Shown: in pieces, positions 1 through 5,125 of the stretch
How positions within the stretch are numbered: position 1 is the first letter of the stretch
Layout: every line of letters starts with the position of its first letter
NCBI GenBank assembly: GCA_003165615.1
Contig: PLWR01000312.1
Location: 1 to 8,241 of the forward strand
DNA: 8,241 nt
Reading direction: 5' to 3'
From: Acidobacteriota bacterium
GTDB taxonomy: Bacteria > Acidobacteriota > Terriglobia > UBA7540
Position numbers and translations under genes: made by a program
The notes under the pieces: generated by a model
Seen by the model: only the letters and a program-made list of their open reading frames with translations
Database searches by the model: none
Told to the model about the DNA's origin: nothing

Positions 1-1775
1 GAGGCCCGGTCGAAAATATCCATCAACCGCGCCCGCAACCCTTCGCGGATTTGACTCACCAGGCGGTCGCCGCTCAGACGGCGGAGATACTCGTGGATGC
101 CGATCAGGCTGAAGGCCCACGCGCGCGGGGAGGTAAACTCCGTAACCACCGGCAAGGCCCGGGCGAAAAGTTGTCCGGCCATCACCTGAAAACTTCGGTA
201 CGGGGAGCGTCCGACGCTCACGCCCAGCGCCCACAGCGCGCGCGCGTGGCAATCCTCCGACCCCTGTTCATCCCGCCAGCGGCGGTCGAAACCGAGAAAG
301 TTATGGAAGCGTTGCGTTTTGTCGTCAAAGGCGTAATTCAAGAAGGCGGCGTAAGTGCTGGCCAGCGACCCGACGCGTGCCGGTTCTTCTTTCAACTCGT
401 CGAGCAGGGTGGAAAGAATGAACGCCCGGGCGTTGTCATCGGTGCAATAGCCTTCGGCGAAATTCGGCACCATGAGAATGGCGTGTTGGAAAATACCGGT
501 CGAATCGTTCATCCGGGAAAGATGATCCAGTCTCACCTCCGGCAACTCCCGCGGTTGCTGGTCGAGAGTCTTGGTGGCGAACAACTTGCGCGATACCGAG
601 GCGCCCTGCAGGCGCGCTTGTTCGAAGCTGTGCATATAGAGCCGCGCCACGTTGCTCCACACCATCTCCCGGCCCAGCTTGTAAGCGTTCTTGCGCATGG
701 CGTGCCGGCGTGTCGCATCGCGCAACAAGCCGGCGACCTCGCGCGCGATGGCCGGGGAGTCTCCGAAGGGCACCAGAATGCCGCGCTCTTCCGCCAGCAA
801 TTCCACAGCATGCCAGTAAGGAGTGGAAACCACGGCCTTACCGGCGCCAAACGCGTAAGCCAGCGTGCCCGAGGTGATTTGCGCCTCGTTGAGGTACGGC
901 GTAATGTAAAGGTCCGCGGCGCCAATGAACTCTTTCAACTCCTCGAGTTCTACGAACCGATTATAGAAAATGACGTTCTTCTCAACCTTGTTCTTCTTGG
1001 CCAGGATTTCCAGGCTGAGACGATAGGCCTCACCGCGTTCCTTCAATTCGTGGGGATGCGTTGCGCCCAATACGATATAAACAACATCCGGGAATTCCGC
1101 CAGAATCTGGGGGAGAGCGTTCAGCACATGCTCAATTCCTTTGTTGGGGGAAAGTAACCCGAAGGTGAGCAGCACAACCCTTCCTTCCACGCCAAACTGG
1201 TCCTTGTAATAATTGGGATCGATAAACGGTATATCAGGAATGCCATGCGGAATAAGGTCAATCTTGGCGGAGGGCGCCTTGTAAATCTCCTGCAACATCT
1301 GGCGTCCGCGTTCGGTCATGACTACCAGCCGAGTTGATCGCGCCACCAATTCCTGCATCACGCGCCGCTGGGTGTCGTTGGGCTCCCGCAGGATGGTGTG
1401 AAATGTGGTGACCACGGGCATTTTCAATTCGCGAACCAGCGCCAGCACATGCCGGCCGGATGGCCCCCCGTATATCCCAAACTCATGCTGAACGCAGACG
1501 ATGTCCACGTTGTTGATGTTGATGAAGTCCGCGGCGCGCTGGTAGGAGGTTAAATCCTGCTCCTCAATCTCAAAGCGAACGACGTCTGGATACTCGTAGC
1601 CGTTCTCGATGTCATTCACCGGCACCGCGAAGCAATGGCTTTGAGGGTAGTCCGCCGCCACCGCCATAAGCAGGTCGGACGTAAACGTGGCGATGCCGCA
1701 CTGGCGCGGCAAGTAGTCACCGAGAAACGCTAACTTTCGGATTGTCGGAGGAGCTGTTCCCATATGCTCTTGCAT
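1..1775 (-). CDS. GT-B (GT4-like) glycosyltransferase with C-terminal helical domain, 3' end cut by window
   Basis: The minus strand reads open for 591 codons from ATG 1775-1773 to the window edge. AGGA lies about 6 nt upstream of this ATG, which supports the start. Residues 14-195 form the N-terminal Rossmann half, with CGIATFTSDL (26-35), VQHEFGIYGG (95-104) and a TTFHT strand (123-127). Residues 198-395 form the nucleotide-sugar-binding half, with HGIPD (177-181) just before it, FGLLSPNKGIE (205-215), ITPYLNE (291-297), AFGAGKAVVSTPYW (308-321) and RGILVPFGD (331-339). This is the GT4 layout: transfer of a sugar from an activated donor to a glycan or lipid acceptor in the cytoplasm. From about residue 410 a second domain begins, with NFAEGYCTDDNARAF (438-452) and SEDCHARALWALG (506-518). 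It looks like an alpha-helical toroid and makes the protein much longer than a plain GT4 enzyme of about 380 residues. Donor and acceptor cannot be read from the sequence. The family call is firm; the role of the second domain is inferred. Confidence 0.93.
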   Translation of the reverse strand, partial: MQEHMGTAPPTIRKLAFLGDYLPRQCGIATFTSDLLMAVAADYPQSHCFAVPVNDIENGYEYPDVVRFEIEEQDLTSYQRAADFININNVDIVCVQHEFGIYGGPSGRHVLALVRELKMPVVTTFHTILREPNDTQRRVMQELVARSTRLVVMTERGRQMLQEIYKAPSAKIDLIPHGIPDIPFIDPNYYKDQFGVEGRVVLLTFGLLSPNKGIEHVLNALPQILAEFPDVVYIVLGATHPHELKERGEAYRLSLEILAKKNKVEKNVIFYNRFVELEELKEFIGAADLYITPYLNEAQITSGTLAYAFGAGKAVVSTPYWHAVELLAEERGILVPFGDSPAIAREVAGLLRDATRRHAMRKNAYKLGREMVWSNVARLYMHSFEQARLQGASVSRKLFATKTLDQQPRELPEVRLDHLSRMNDSTGIFQHAILMVPNFAEGYCTDDNARAFILSTLLDELKEEPARVGSLASTYAAFLNYAFDDKTQRFHNFLGFDRRWRDEQGSEDCHARALWALGVSVGRSPYRSFQVMAGQLFARALPVVTEFTSPRAWAFSLIGIHEYLRRLSGDRLVSQIREGLRARLMDIFDRA

Positions 1776-1898
1776 AAGCTTTCCTGGTCCGCGCAATATT
1801 TCCCTAAATCTGCCCGGGCGCAGTCGAGTGCGAGGCGGCACATTGTGAGGAGGTGCCAGGGGATGCCAGTCCACAGTGGTCGCGCGACGGGCTGCGAA

Positions 1899-2105
1899 TC
1901 AGCCGTGGCTATAGCGCATCCGAGTACGGAAATTGTCCCGCTCTCCCTCAGTCAAGGGCGCAATCAGCTTAGCGAGCAACGCGCTGAACGACTCCACGGG
2001 AATGGGGAAGACTCTGGGTTGTGTTCTGTTCAGTCCCGATTTCCGCCAACACCTGGCGCCACTCCGTCCTTCTGTAGCATCAGCGGGATTGGGTTTGAAG
2101 TCTGT
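1899..2105 (-). pseudogene. Possible remnant of an unidentified coding sequence
   Basis: The minus strand is open from 2105 down to a TGA at 1901-1899 (68 sense codons) but has no ATG. Its last 38 or so residues have a normal protein-like composition and include VFPIPVESFSALLAKLIAPL followed by TEGERDNFR. The upstream half of the same frame looks like noise. A neighbouring frame just upstream reads TEWRQVLAEIGTEQN, which also looks protein-like and would need a frameshift to join. I read this as a possibly frameshifted fragment of a former gene lying upstream of, and in the same direction as, the glycosyltransferase. I do not recognise the family, and the region could be non-coding. Confidence 0.25.
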
Positions 2106-2160
2106 TCACTTTTGCTCACGGGAAAGAGGATGGGTTGACACCGTGAGCAAACCCGACAGA
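2101..2160. repeat. Inverted repeat with GTGAGCAAA arms
   Basis: TTTGCTCACGG (2111-2121) and CCGTGAGCAAA (2141-2151) are perfect 11-bp inverted copies around a 19-nt centre. Outer arms TCTGT (2101-2105) and ACAGA (2156-2160) also pair, with five unpaired bases on the left and four on the right. The arm word GTGAGCAA is the same one found in the promoter-like modules at 2322-2329 and 3819-3826. This suggests a pair of divergent operator sites rather than a terminator, and no T-run follows either arm. A DNA cruciform or RNA hairpin is also possible. Confidence 0.6.
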
Positions 2161-2176
2161 GGGAATGCCGCCCTCT
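2158..2176. other. Small hairpin AGAGGG/CCCTCT
   Basis: AGAGGG (2158-2163) pairs with CCCTCT (2171-2176) around a 7-nt loop. It slightly overlaps the outer right arm of the larger inverted repeat, so the two structures would compete in RNA. No T-tract follows. Its function is unknown. Confidence 0.3.
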
Positions 2177-2274
2177 TCCCCTGAAATCGTACCGCACGCT
2201 TGAAGCTCCAGAAGAGAACGATCCGCATGGTGAACCGGTCATCAATGGCCAACAAGCTTATATGGAACATCCCT

Positions 2275-2392
2275 GGTAATCCCCGCCGAGACCAGACGGT
2301 AGCTCCGCCGCATGAACTGGGGTGAGCAAAATAGACCAGCCGACTAAGCAATTTTGTACAGACACACAACCGCCACTCGGTATACAAAACAT
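2275..2392 (+). promoter_or_regulatory. Promoter-like module P1 upstream of the regulator operon
   Basis: This segment aligns with the module at 3771-3888. Blocks in order are ACGGTAG (2296-2302), CATGAACTG (2311-2319), GGTGAGCAA (2321-2329), GACCA (2334-2338), TGTACAGACAC (2355-2365) and a -10-like TATACA (2381-2386). By hand, 41 of 55 positions match between 2311-2365 and 3808-3862 without gaps. TGAGCAA (2323-2329) and TAAGCAA (2345-2351) start 22 bp apart, about two helical turns, as expected for tandem binding sites on one face. No good TTGACA sits upstream of the -10, which fits an activator-dependent promoter. Transcription would start near 2393 and leave a leader of about 44 nt before the response regulator. 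Confidence 0.6.
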
Positions 2393-2436
2393 CTGGAGAC
2401 CAACTTGTGTGCTCAGGGTCTATTGAGGAGAATAAA

Positions 2437-3015
2437 GTGCGCGACGATTCCACAAATAGTGTCTTGCTTGTGGATGACGATCCGGGCCTTCGGGAAGTTC
2501 TGTCAGGGCAATTGGAAGAAGCGGGTTTCAAAGCACAACAAGCTGAGGATGGAATTGACGGCTTGATGAAACTCCGTGATGAGCTTCCCCAGGTCATCAT
2601 TTCCGACTTGCAGATGCCCCGCATGTCAGGCGCCGAGTTCATATCGGTGGTGCGCCAGCGCTTTCCTTTCATACCGGTCATTGTCCTCTCGGCATCAATC
2701 CCCAAAGAGCTTCCGGCGGAAATCAGGCCCGAGCTCTGTTTCGAGAAGAGTGCGCAGAAAATACCCGCACTTTTGCAGGCCGTCCGCGAGCTGGCTCAAG
2801 AAACGTCCGATCGTGCCAACCTGCCGCAAGTCATCAGTATTCCGGGGCGGACACGCCCAAGCGGCGCCGGTTATTTCGTTCTGACTTGCACGGACTGTCT
2901 GCGCTTATTTGAGGTGGCGAGCAAGCCTGAGAATAAGACGGAAGAGCGGACCGCCGTCTGTGTCCATTGCGAGGCCCGTGTACCATTCTTGATCGAAAGC
3001 GCCGAGCCCGCCTAA
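2437..3015 (+). CDS. Response-regulator receiver protein with C-terminal MJ0042-like zinc ribbon
   Basis: The start is GTG at 2437 because GAGGAG (2425-2430) lies 6 nt upstream; an in-frame GTG at 2407 has no such site. The product is 192 residues. Residues 8-121 form a CheY-like receiver with acidic pocket D13/D14, phospho-acceptor D57 in IISDLQMP, S85 at the conserved Thr/Ser position, aromatic F102 and conserved K104. Instead of a DNA-binding domain, residues 146-185 carry C151-T-D-C154 followed by LRLFEV, and C175-V-H-C178. This CxxC...CxxC pattern with about 20 residues between pairs resembles MJ0042-type zinc ribbons. The protein is predicted to be cytoplasmic and phosphorylated by an unseen histidine kinase. 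Its output is unknown: protein binding, nucleic-acid binding or zinc/redox sensing are all possible. A Crp/Fnr gene follows after 80 nt on the same strand, so the two are probably co-transcribed. Confidence 0.9.
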   Translation: MRDDSTNSVLLVDDDPGLREVLSGQLEEAGFKAQQAEDGIDGLMKLRDELPQVIISDLQMPRMSGAEFISVVRQRFPFIPVIVLSASIPKELPAEIRPELCFEKSAQKIPALLQAVRELAQETSDRANLPQVISIPGRTRPSGAGYFVLTCTDCLRLFEVASKPENKTEERTAVCVHCEARVPFLIESAEPA

Positions 3016-3060
3016 GGCGAAACCCACCCGGCGCGCGACGCGTTGGCAAGGGTGACGTGG

Positions 3061-3078
3061 GCCGGTGGCGCGACCGGC
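3061..3078 (+). other. Hairpin between the two regulator genes
   Basis: GCCGGT (3061-3066) and ACCGGC (3073-3078) form a perfect 6-bp stem with a 6-nt loop. It ends 4 nt before the GGAGG ribosome binding site of the next gene (3083-3087). There is no T-run, so it is unlikely to be a terminator. It could stabilise or modulate translation of the Crp/Fnr message. Confidence 0.35.
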
Positions 3079-3095
3079 AGTTGGAGGCATCAAAC

Positions 3096-3812
3096 ATGAG
3101 CAGAAAGACGCTCACTTTCAATTCCCGAAACTTCCTCAAAAGGATGGGCACGCAAAAGACGACTCGGGAGTACCAGGACCGGCAGGTCATATATTCGCAA
3201 GGGGACGCGGCGGATGCGATGTTCCAGGTCCAGAATGGCAGCGTGAAACTCGTGGTGGCATCGCCGCGCGGCAAACAAGCTGTTATCGCTATTTTGGGGC
3301 CAGGCGACGTGTTTGGGGAGGGTTGTCTCGTCAATCGATCCCTGCGGATGTCAACTGCAACGGCGGTTCAACTATCCACGATCGCCTGCGTGAAAAAGGG
3401 TGTCCTGTTTCGCCTGATCCATCAAGATCCTGCCTTTGCCAAGCTTTTTATATCCTACTTGCTTTCTCGCATGGTTCGCGTCGAAGAAGATTTCGTGGAT
3501 CGACTCTTTAATTTCAGCGAGAAGCGTTTGGCCCGGGTTCTCTTGCTGCTCACGAGTTTTGGCGTGGAAAGTGGAGACGGAACGGCATTTCCCAGAATCA
3601 ATCAGGAACAGTTGGCGCAAATGGTCGGCACCACCCGGTCGCGGGTCAGTCATTTCATGAACAAGTTTAGGAAGCTGGGCTTTGTCGATTACAATGGTAG
3701 CGGTGCATTGACGGTCCATAGCGGTCTCCTCAGCGCGGTCCTGCATGATCAGCCTTCAGGTCAAACCCTCGGTCATTCCCATCGGCCCCACACGGTAGTT
3801 CCTTCCTCATGA
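3096..3812 (+). CDS. Crp/Fnr family transcriptional regulator
   Basis: The start is ATG 3096, with GGAGG at 3083-3087 (8-nt spacing); the open frame upstream of it has no protein-like character. The product is 238 residues. Residues 24-105 are a cyclic-nucleotide-binding-type beta-roll, with the entry motif YSQGDAADAMFQVQNGSVKL (33-52), GPGDVFGEG (68-76) and R84-M-S-T-A-T-A near the phosphate-binding position. A long dimerisation helix covers about 112-138. Residues 165-197 are a Crp-type helix-turn-helix (INQEQLAQMVGTTRSRVSHF, 168-187), in which T180, R181 and R183 sit on the recognition helix. There is no FNR-type cysteine cluster: the only cysteines are C77 and C98. An iron-sulphur oxygen sensor is therefore unlikely, and the ligand cannot be told. 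The last 20 or so residues, from about Q219, are a low-complexity tail encoded partly by the start of module P2. The likely role is to regulate its own operon, the downstream stress genes, or both. Confidence 0.93.
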   Translation: MSRKTLTFNSRNFLKRMGTQKTTREYQDRQVIYSQGDAADAMFQVQNGSVKLVVASPRGKQAVIAILGPGDVFGEGCLVNRSLRMSTATAVQLSTIACVKKGVLFRLIHQDPAFAKLFISYLLSRMVRVEEDFVDRLFNFSEKRLARVLLLLTSFGVESGDGTAFPRINQEQLAQMVGTTRSRVSHFMNKFRKLGFVDYNGSGALTVHSGLLSAVLHDQPSGQTLGHSHRPHTVVPSS

Positions 3813-3888
3813 ACTGCGGTGAGCAATTCCGACCAAACACGTGAGCCATGCTGTACAGACACGCGAAGCCGCCCGGGCTATAAACATA
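3771..3888 (+). promoter_or_regulatory. Promoter-like module P2 upstream of csbD-SYLF
   Basis: This is a homologue of the module at 2275-2392. It has ACGGTAG (3792-3798), CATGAACTG (3808-3816), GGTGAGCAA (3818-3826), GACCA (3831-3835), TGTACAGACAC (3852-3862) and TATAAA (3879-3884) as a -10. The order is the same, and spacing differs from P1 by only one inserted base on either side of the central part. Its two boxes TGAGCAA (3820-3826) and TGAGCCA (3842-3848) are again 22 bp apart. The left 42 bp overlap the end of the Crp/Fnr gene. A transcript from the -10 would begin near 3891 and carry a leader of about 170 nt into csbD. Confidence 0.62.
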
Positions 3889-3891
3889 GCA

Positions 3892-4061
3892 GGCAGGGGA
3901 CTCGCAAGCGTCTCTAGCTGAAAAGCGCCGACAGAAGGCATCGGCGGCAGGAGAGAGGCGGCAGGTGTCGCATCATCCGCCCAAGCAAAGGGGCGTATGC
4001 ACTTTCACCGGTGGAGCGCACCGGGGCTGCAGCCCTGAATCCTGCCAATGGAGCAACCGTG
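3892..4061 (+). promoter_or_regulatory. Structured leader of the csbD transcript
   Basis: The presumed 5' untranslated region has three local stems. These are CGCCGA/TCGGCG (3926-3931 with 3941-3946), CCGGT/ACCGG (4008-4012 with 4020-4024) and the 12-bp palindrome GGGCTGCAGCCC (4024-4035). The last two share base 4024, so they compete. A 9-bp direct repeat GGCGGCAGG lies at 3943-3951 and 3957-3965. The csbD ribosome binding site GGAG (4050-4053) is outside these stems. The pattern could serve message stability or regulation, but I do not recognise a known riboswitch. Confidence 0.35.
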
Positions 4062-4256
4062 ATGAAGCCCAGCACCAAAAATAAGGTCCAAGGTAAGTTT
4101 CACGAAATGAAAGGTAAGGTCAGGGCGAAAGCAGGGGAACTGACGAATGATCCTGGTTTGCAAGCCAAGGGGATCGTGGAAGAGGCATCCGGACAAGTTC
4201 AAGGGATGCTCGGCCACGTGGAGAAGACCTTGGAAAAACCGCGATGCCGGCAGTAG
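4062..4256 (+). CDS. CsbD family stress-response protein
   Basis: This is a 64-residue, highly charged hydrophilic protein. The start is ATG 4062, with GGAG at 4050-4053 8 nt upstream; the longer frame opening at 4011 adds residues unlike the family. Residues 7-26 (NKVQGKFHEMKGKVRAKAGE) and 35-50 (QAKGIVEEASGQVQGM) are the two amphipathic segments typical of CsbD, joined by LTNDPG. The family is small, predicted cytoplasmic and commonly induced in general stress; its biochemical role is not established. The length is normal, with a short RCRQ tail. It stands first behind promoter module P2, 67 nt before the SYLF gene, so the two probably form one transcript. The family identity is secure and the function is by family only. 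Confidence 0.92.
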   Translation: MKPSTKNKVQGKFHEMKGKVRAKAGELTNDPGLQAKGIVEEASGQVQGMLGHVEKTLEKPRCRQ

Positions 4257-4323
4257 TCCAACAGTTCTGATTGGGAACATCGGACGCTCCGGTCAGCGGG
4301 CAGTATTGTAAAAGGAGCTTTAA

Positions 4324-5013
4324 ATGAAAAGACTTACATTAGTTTTTCTGTTGCTGACGTTCTGTGCAACGGCTTTCGCCGGTGAGACCCAATTGCAAAA
4401 GGCAACCAACGTTATGAATGAGATCATGAGTACTCCCGACAAGGGCATTCCTCATGATTTGCTCGATAAGGCCGTGTGTGTGGGCATCGTTCCTTCTGAG
4501 ATCAAGTTCGCCTTTGGATTTGGTGGTACTTATGGACGCGGTGTGCTGGTGTGCCGCAAGGGCGGAGACGGTCAGTGGGATGCCCCCTCCATGTTCACCA
4601 TGGGCGGCGCGAGCGTGGGATTTCAGATCGGCGGTAAGGCCACCGACGTCGTATTCCTCGTCATGAACCCGGGCGGCATGAAAAAACTGGTTCAGGACAG
4701 CGTCAAGCTGGGCGGGGAATTATCCGTAGCGGCCGGCCCAGTGGGTCGTTCCGCGGAAGGCGCGACCGACGTTCAACTCCATGCTGAGATTCTGAGCTAC
4801 TCGCGTGCACGCGGGTTGTTTGGCGGGGCGTCGCTCGACGGAGCCGTATACAAGCAGGATGAAGACGACAACCAAAAGGTTTATGGACGCAGGGTGACGG
4901 CGAAAGAAATCCTAATCGACGGCACGGTGAGCCCTACTCGTGCGGCCCAAGGCCTGGACGGCGCATTGACGCATTACTCTCCCTCGGGTGGACGTACGTT
5001 TGCCAGTTTATAA
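4324..5013 (+). CDS. Secreted SYLF (Ysc84) domain lipid-binding protein
   Basis: The start ATG 4324 follows AGGAG (4313-4317) by 6 nt. The product has 229 residues. Residues 1-19 are a signal peptide (hydrophobic core LTLVFLLLTF, cleavage after AFA), so the protein is probably periplasmic; no lipobox cysteine follows the cleavage site. The rest is a SYLF domain. A helical part (about 22-50) leads into AVCVGIVPSEIKFAFGFGG (50-68). Then come YGRGVLVCR (70-78), WDAPSMFTMGGASVGFQIG (85-103) and the C-terminal family hallmark AEILSYSRARGLFGGASLDG (154-173). SYLF domains bind phosphoinositides and other lipids in eukaryotes; the bacterial role is unclear, and envelope lipid binding is inferred. The gene lies between csbD and a secreted phospholipase C, which supports an envelope role. 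Confidence 0.94.
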   Translation: MKRLTLVFLLLTFCATAFAGETQLQKATNVMNEIMSTPDKGIPHDLLDKAVCVGIVPSEIKFAFGFGGTYGRGVLVCRKGGDGQWDAPSMFTMGGASVGFQIGGKATDVVFLVMNPGGMKKLVQDSVKLGGELSVAAGPVGRSAEGATDVQLHAEILSYSRARGLFGGASLDGAVYKQDEDDNQKVYGRRVTAKEILIDGTVSPTRAAQGLDGALTHYSPSGGRTFASL

Positions 5014-5058
5014 GCGATCCATAGGGAGAACGGCAAGTCACTGAATGAAAACAACCAC

Positions 5059-5087
5059 CGCGCCAGACTCCACAAACGTCTGGCGCG
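5059..5087 (+). other. Strong hairpin between SYLF and phospholipase genes
   Basis: CGCGCCAGAC (5059-5068) and GTCTGGCGCG (5078-5087) form a perfect 10-bp GC-rich stem with a 9-nt loop. It lies 45 nt after the SYLF stop and ends 38 nt before the next start codon. There is no T-run after it, so it is not a classic intrinsic terminator. Partial termination or a transcript-end stabiliser is plausible. Confidence 0.5.
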
Positions 5088-5125
5088 CGAATTCCGGGTT
5101 TACCCTCATTTAGGAAGAACGAACC

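Larger units (their letters stand above)
1776..2436. other. 660-bp gene-poor intergenic region between divergent units
   Basis: This stretch separates the minus-strand glycosyltransferase from the plus-strand regulator operon. No frame gives a convincing complete protein. It contains a possible gene remnant on the minus strand (1899-2105), an inverted repeat (2101-2160), a second small hairpin (2158-2176) and the P1 promoter-like module (2275-2392). Next to the glycosyltransferase start I see only its ribosome binding site and an AT-rich patch near 1796-1815 that could hold a -10. I would not call a promoter there. Confidence 0.7.

Noticed and set aside
51..1157. 368-codon open frame on the plus strand
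   Set aside because: It lies opposite the glycosyltransferase, whose minus-strand translation has clear GT-B motifs. The plus-strand product has no recognisable domain and is an antisense shadow.
1829..1872. Sigma-54-like promoter on the minus strand (TGGCAT/TGGCAC near 1850-1866)
   Set aside because: The GG and GC pairs are 9 bases apart instead of 10, and TTGCA is missing at the -12 position.
1764..2138. 124-codon plus-strand frame in the intergenic region, and an overlapping one at 1933-2184
   Set aside because: No ribosome binding site and no recognisable protein pattern. They overlap the inverted repeat, and the minus strand is more protein-like here.
2106..2705. 199-codon minus-strand frame over the divergent region and the response regulator
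   Set aside because: It covers the P1 module and the receiver coding sequence in antisense, and its composition (rich in Ser, Arg and Cys) has no domain.
3966..4085. Possible small upstream open reading frame (GTG start) in the csbD leader
   Set aside because: It has a purine-rich stretch upstream, but the codons give a composition unlike a real peptide (VSHHPPKQRG...), and it overlaps the csbD start without a good spacing argument.
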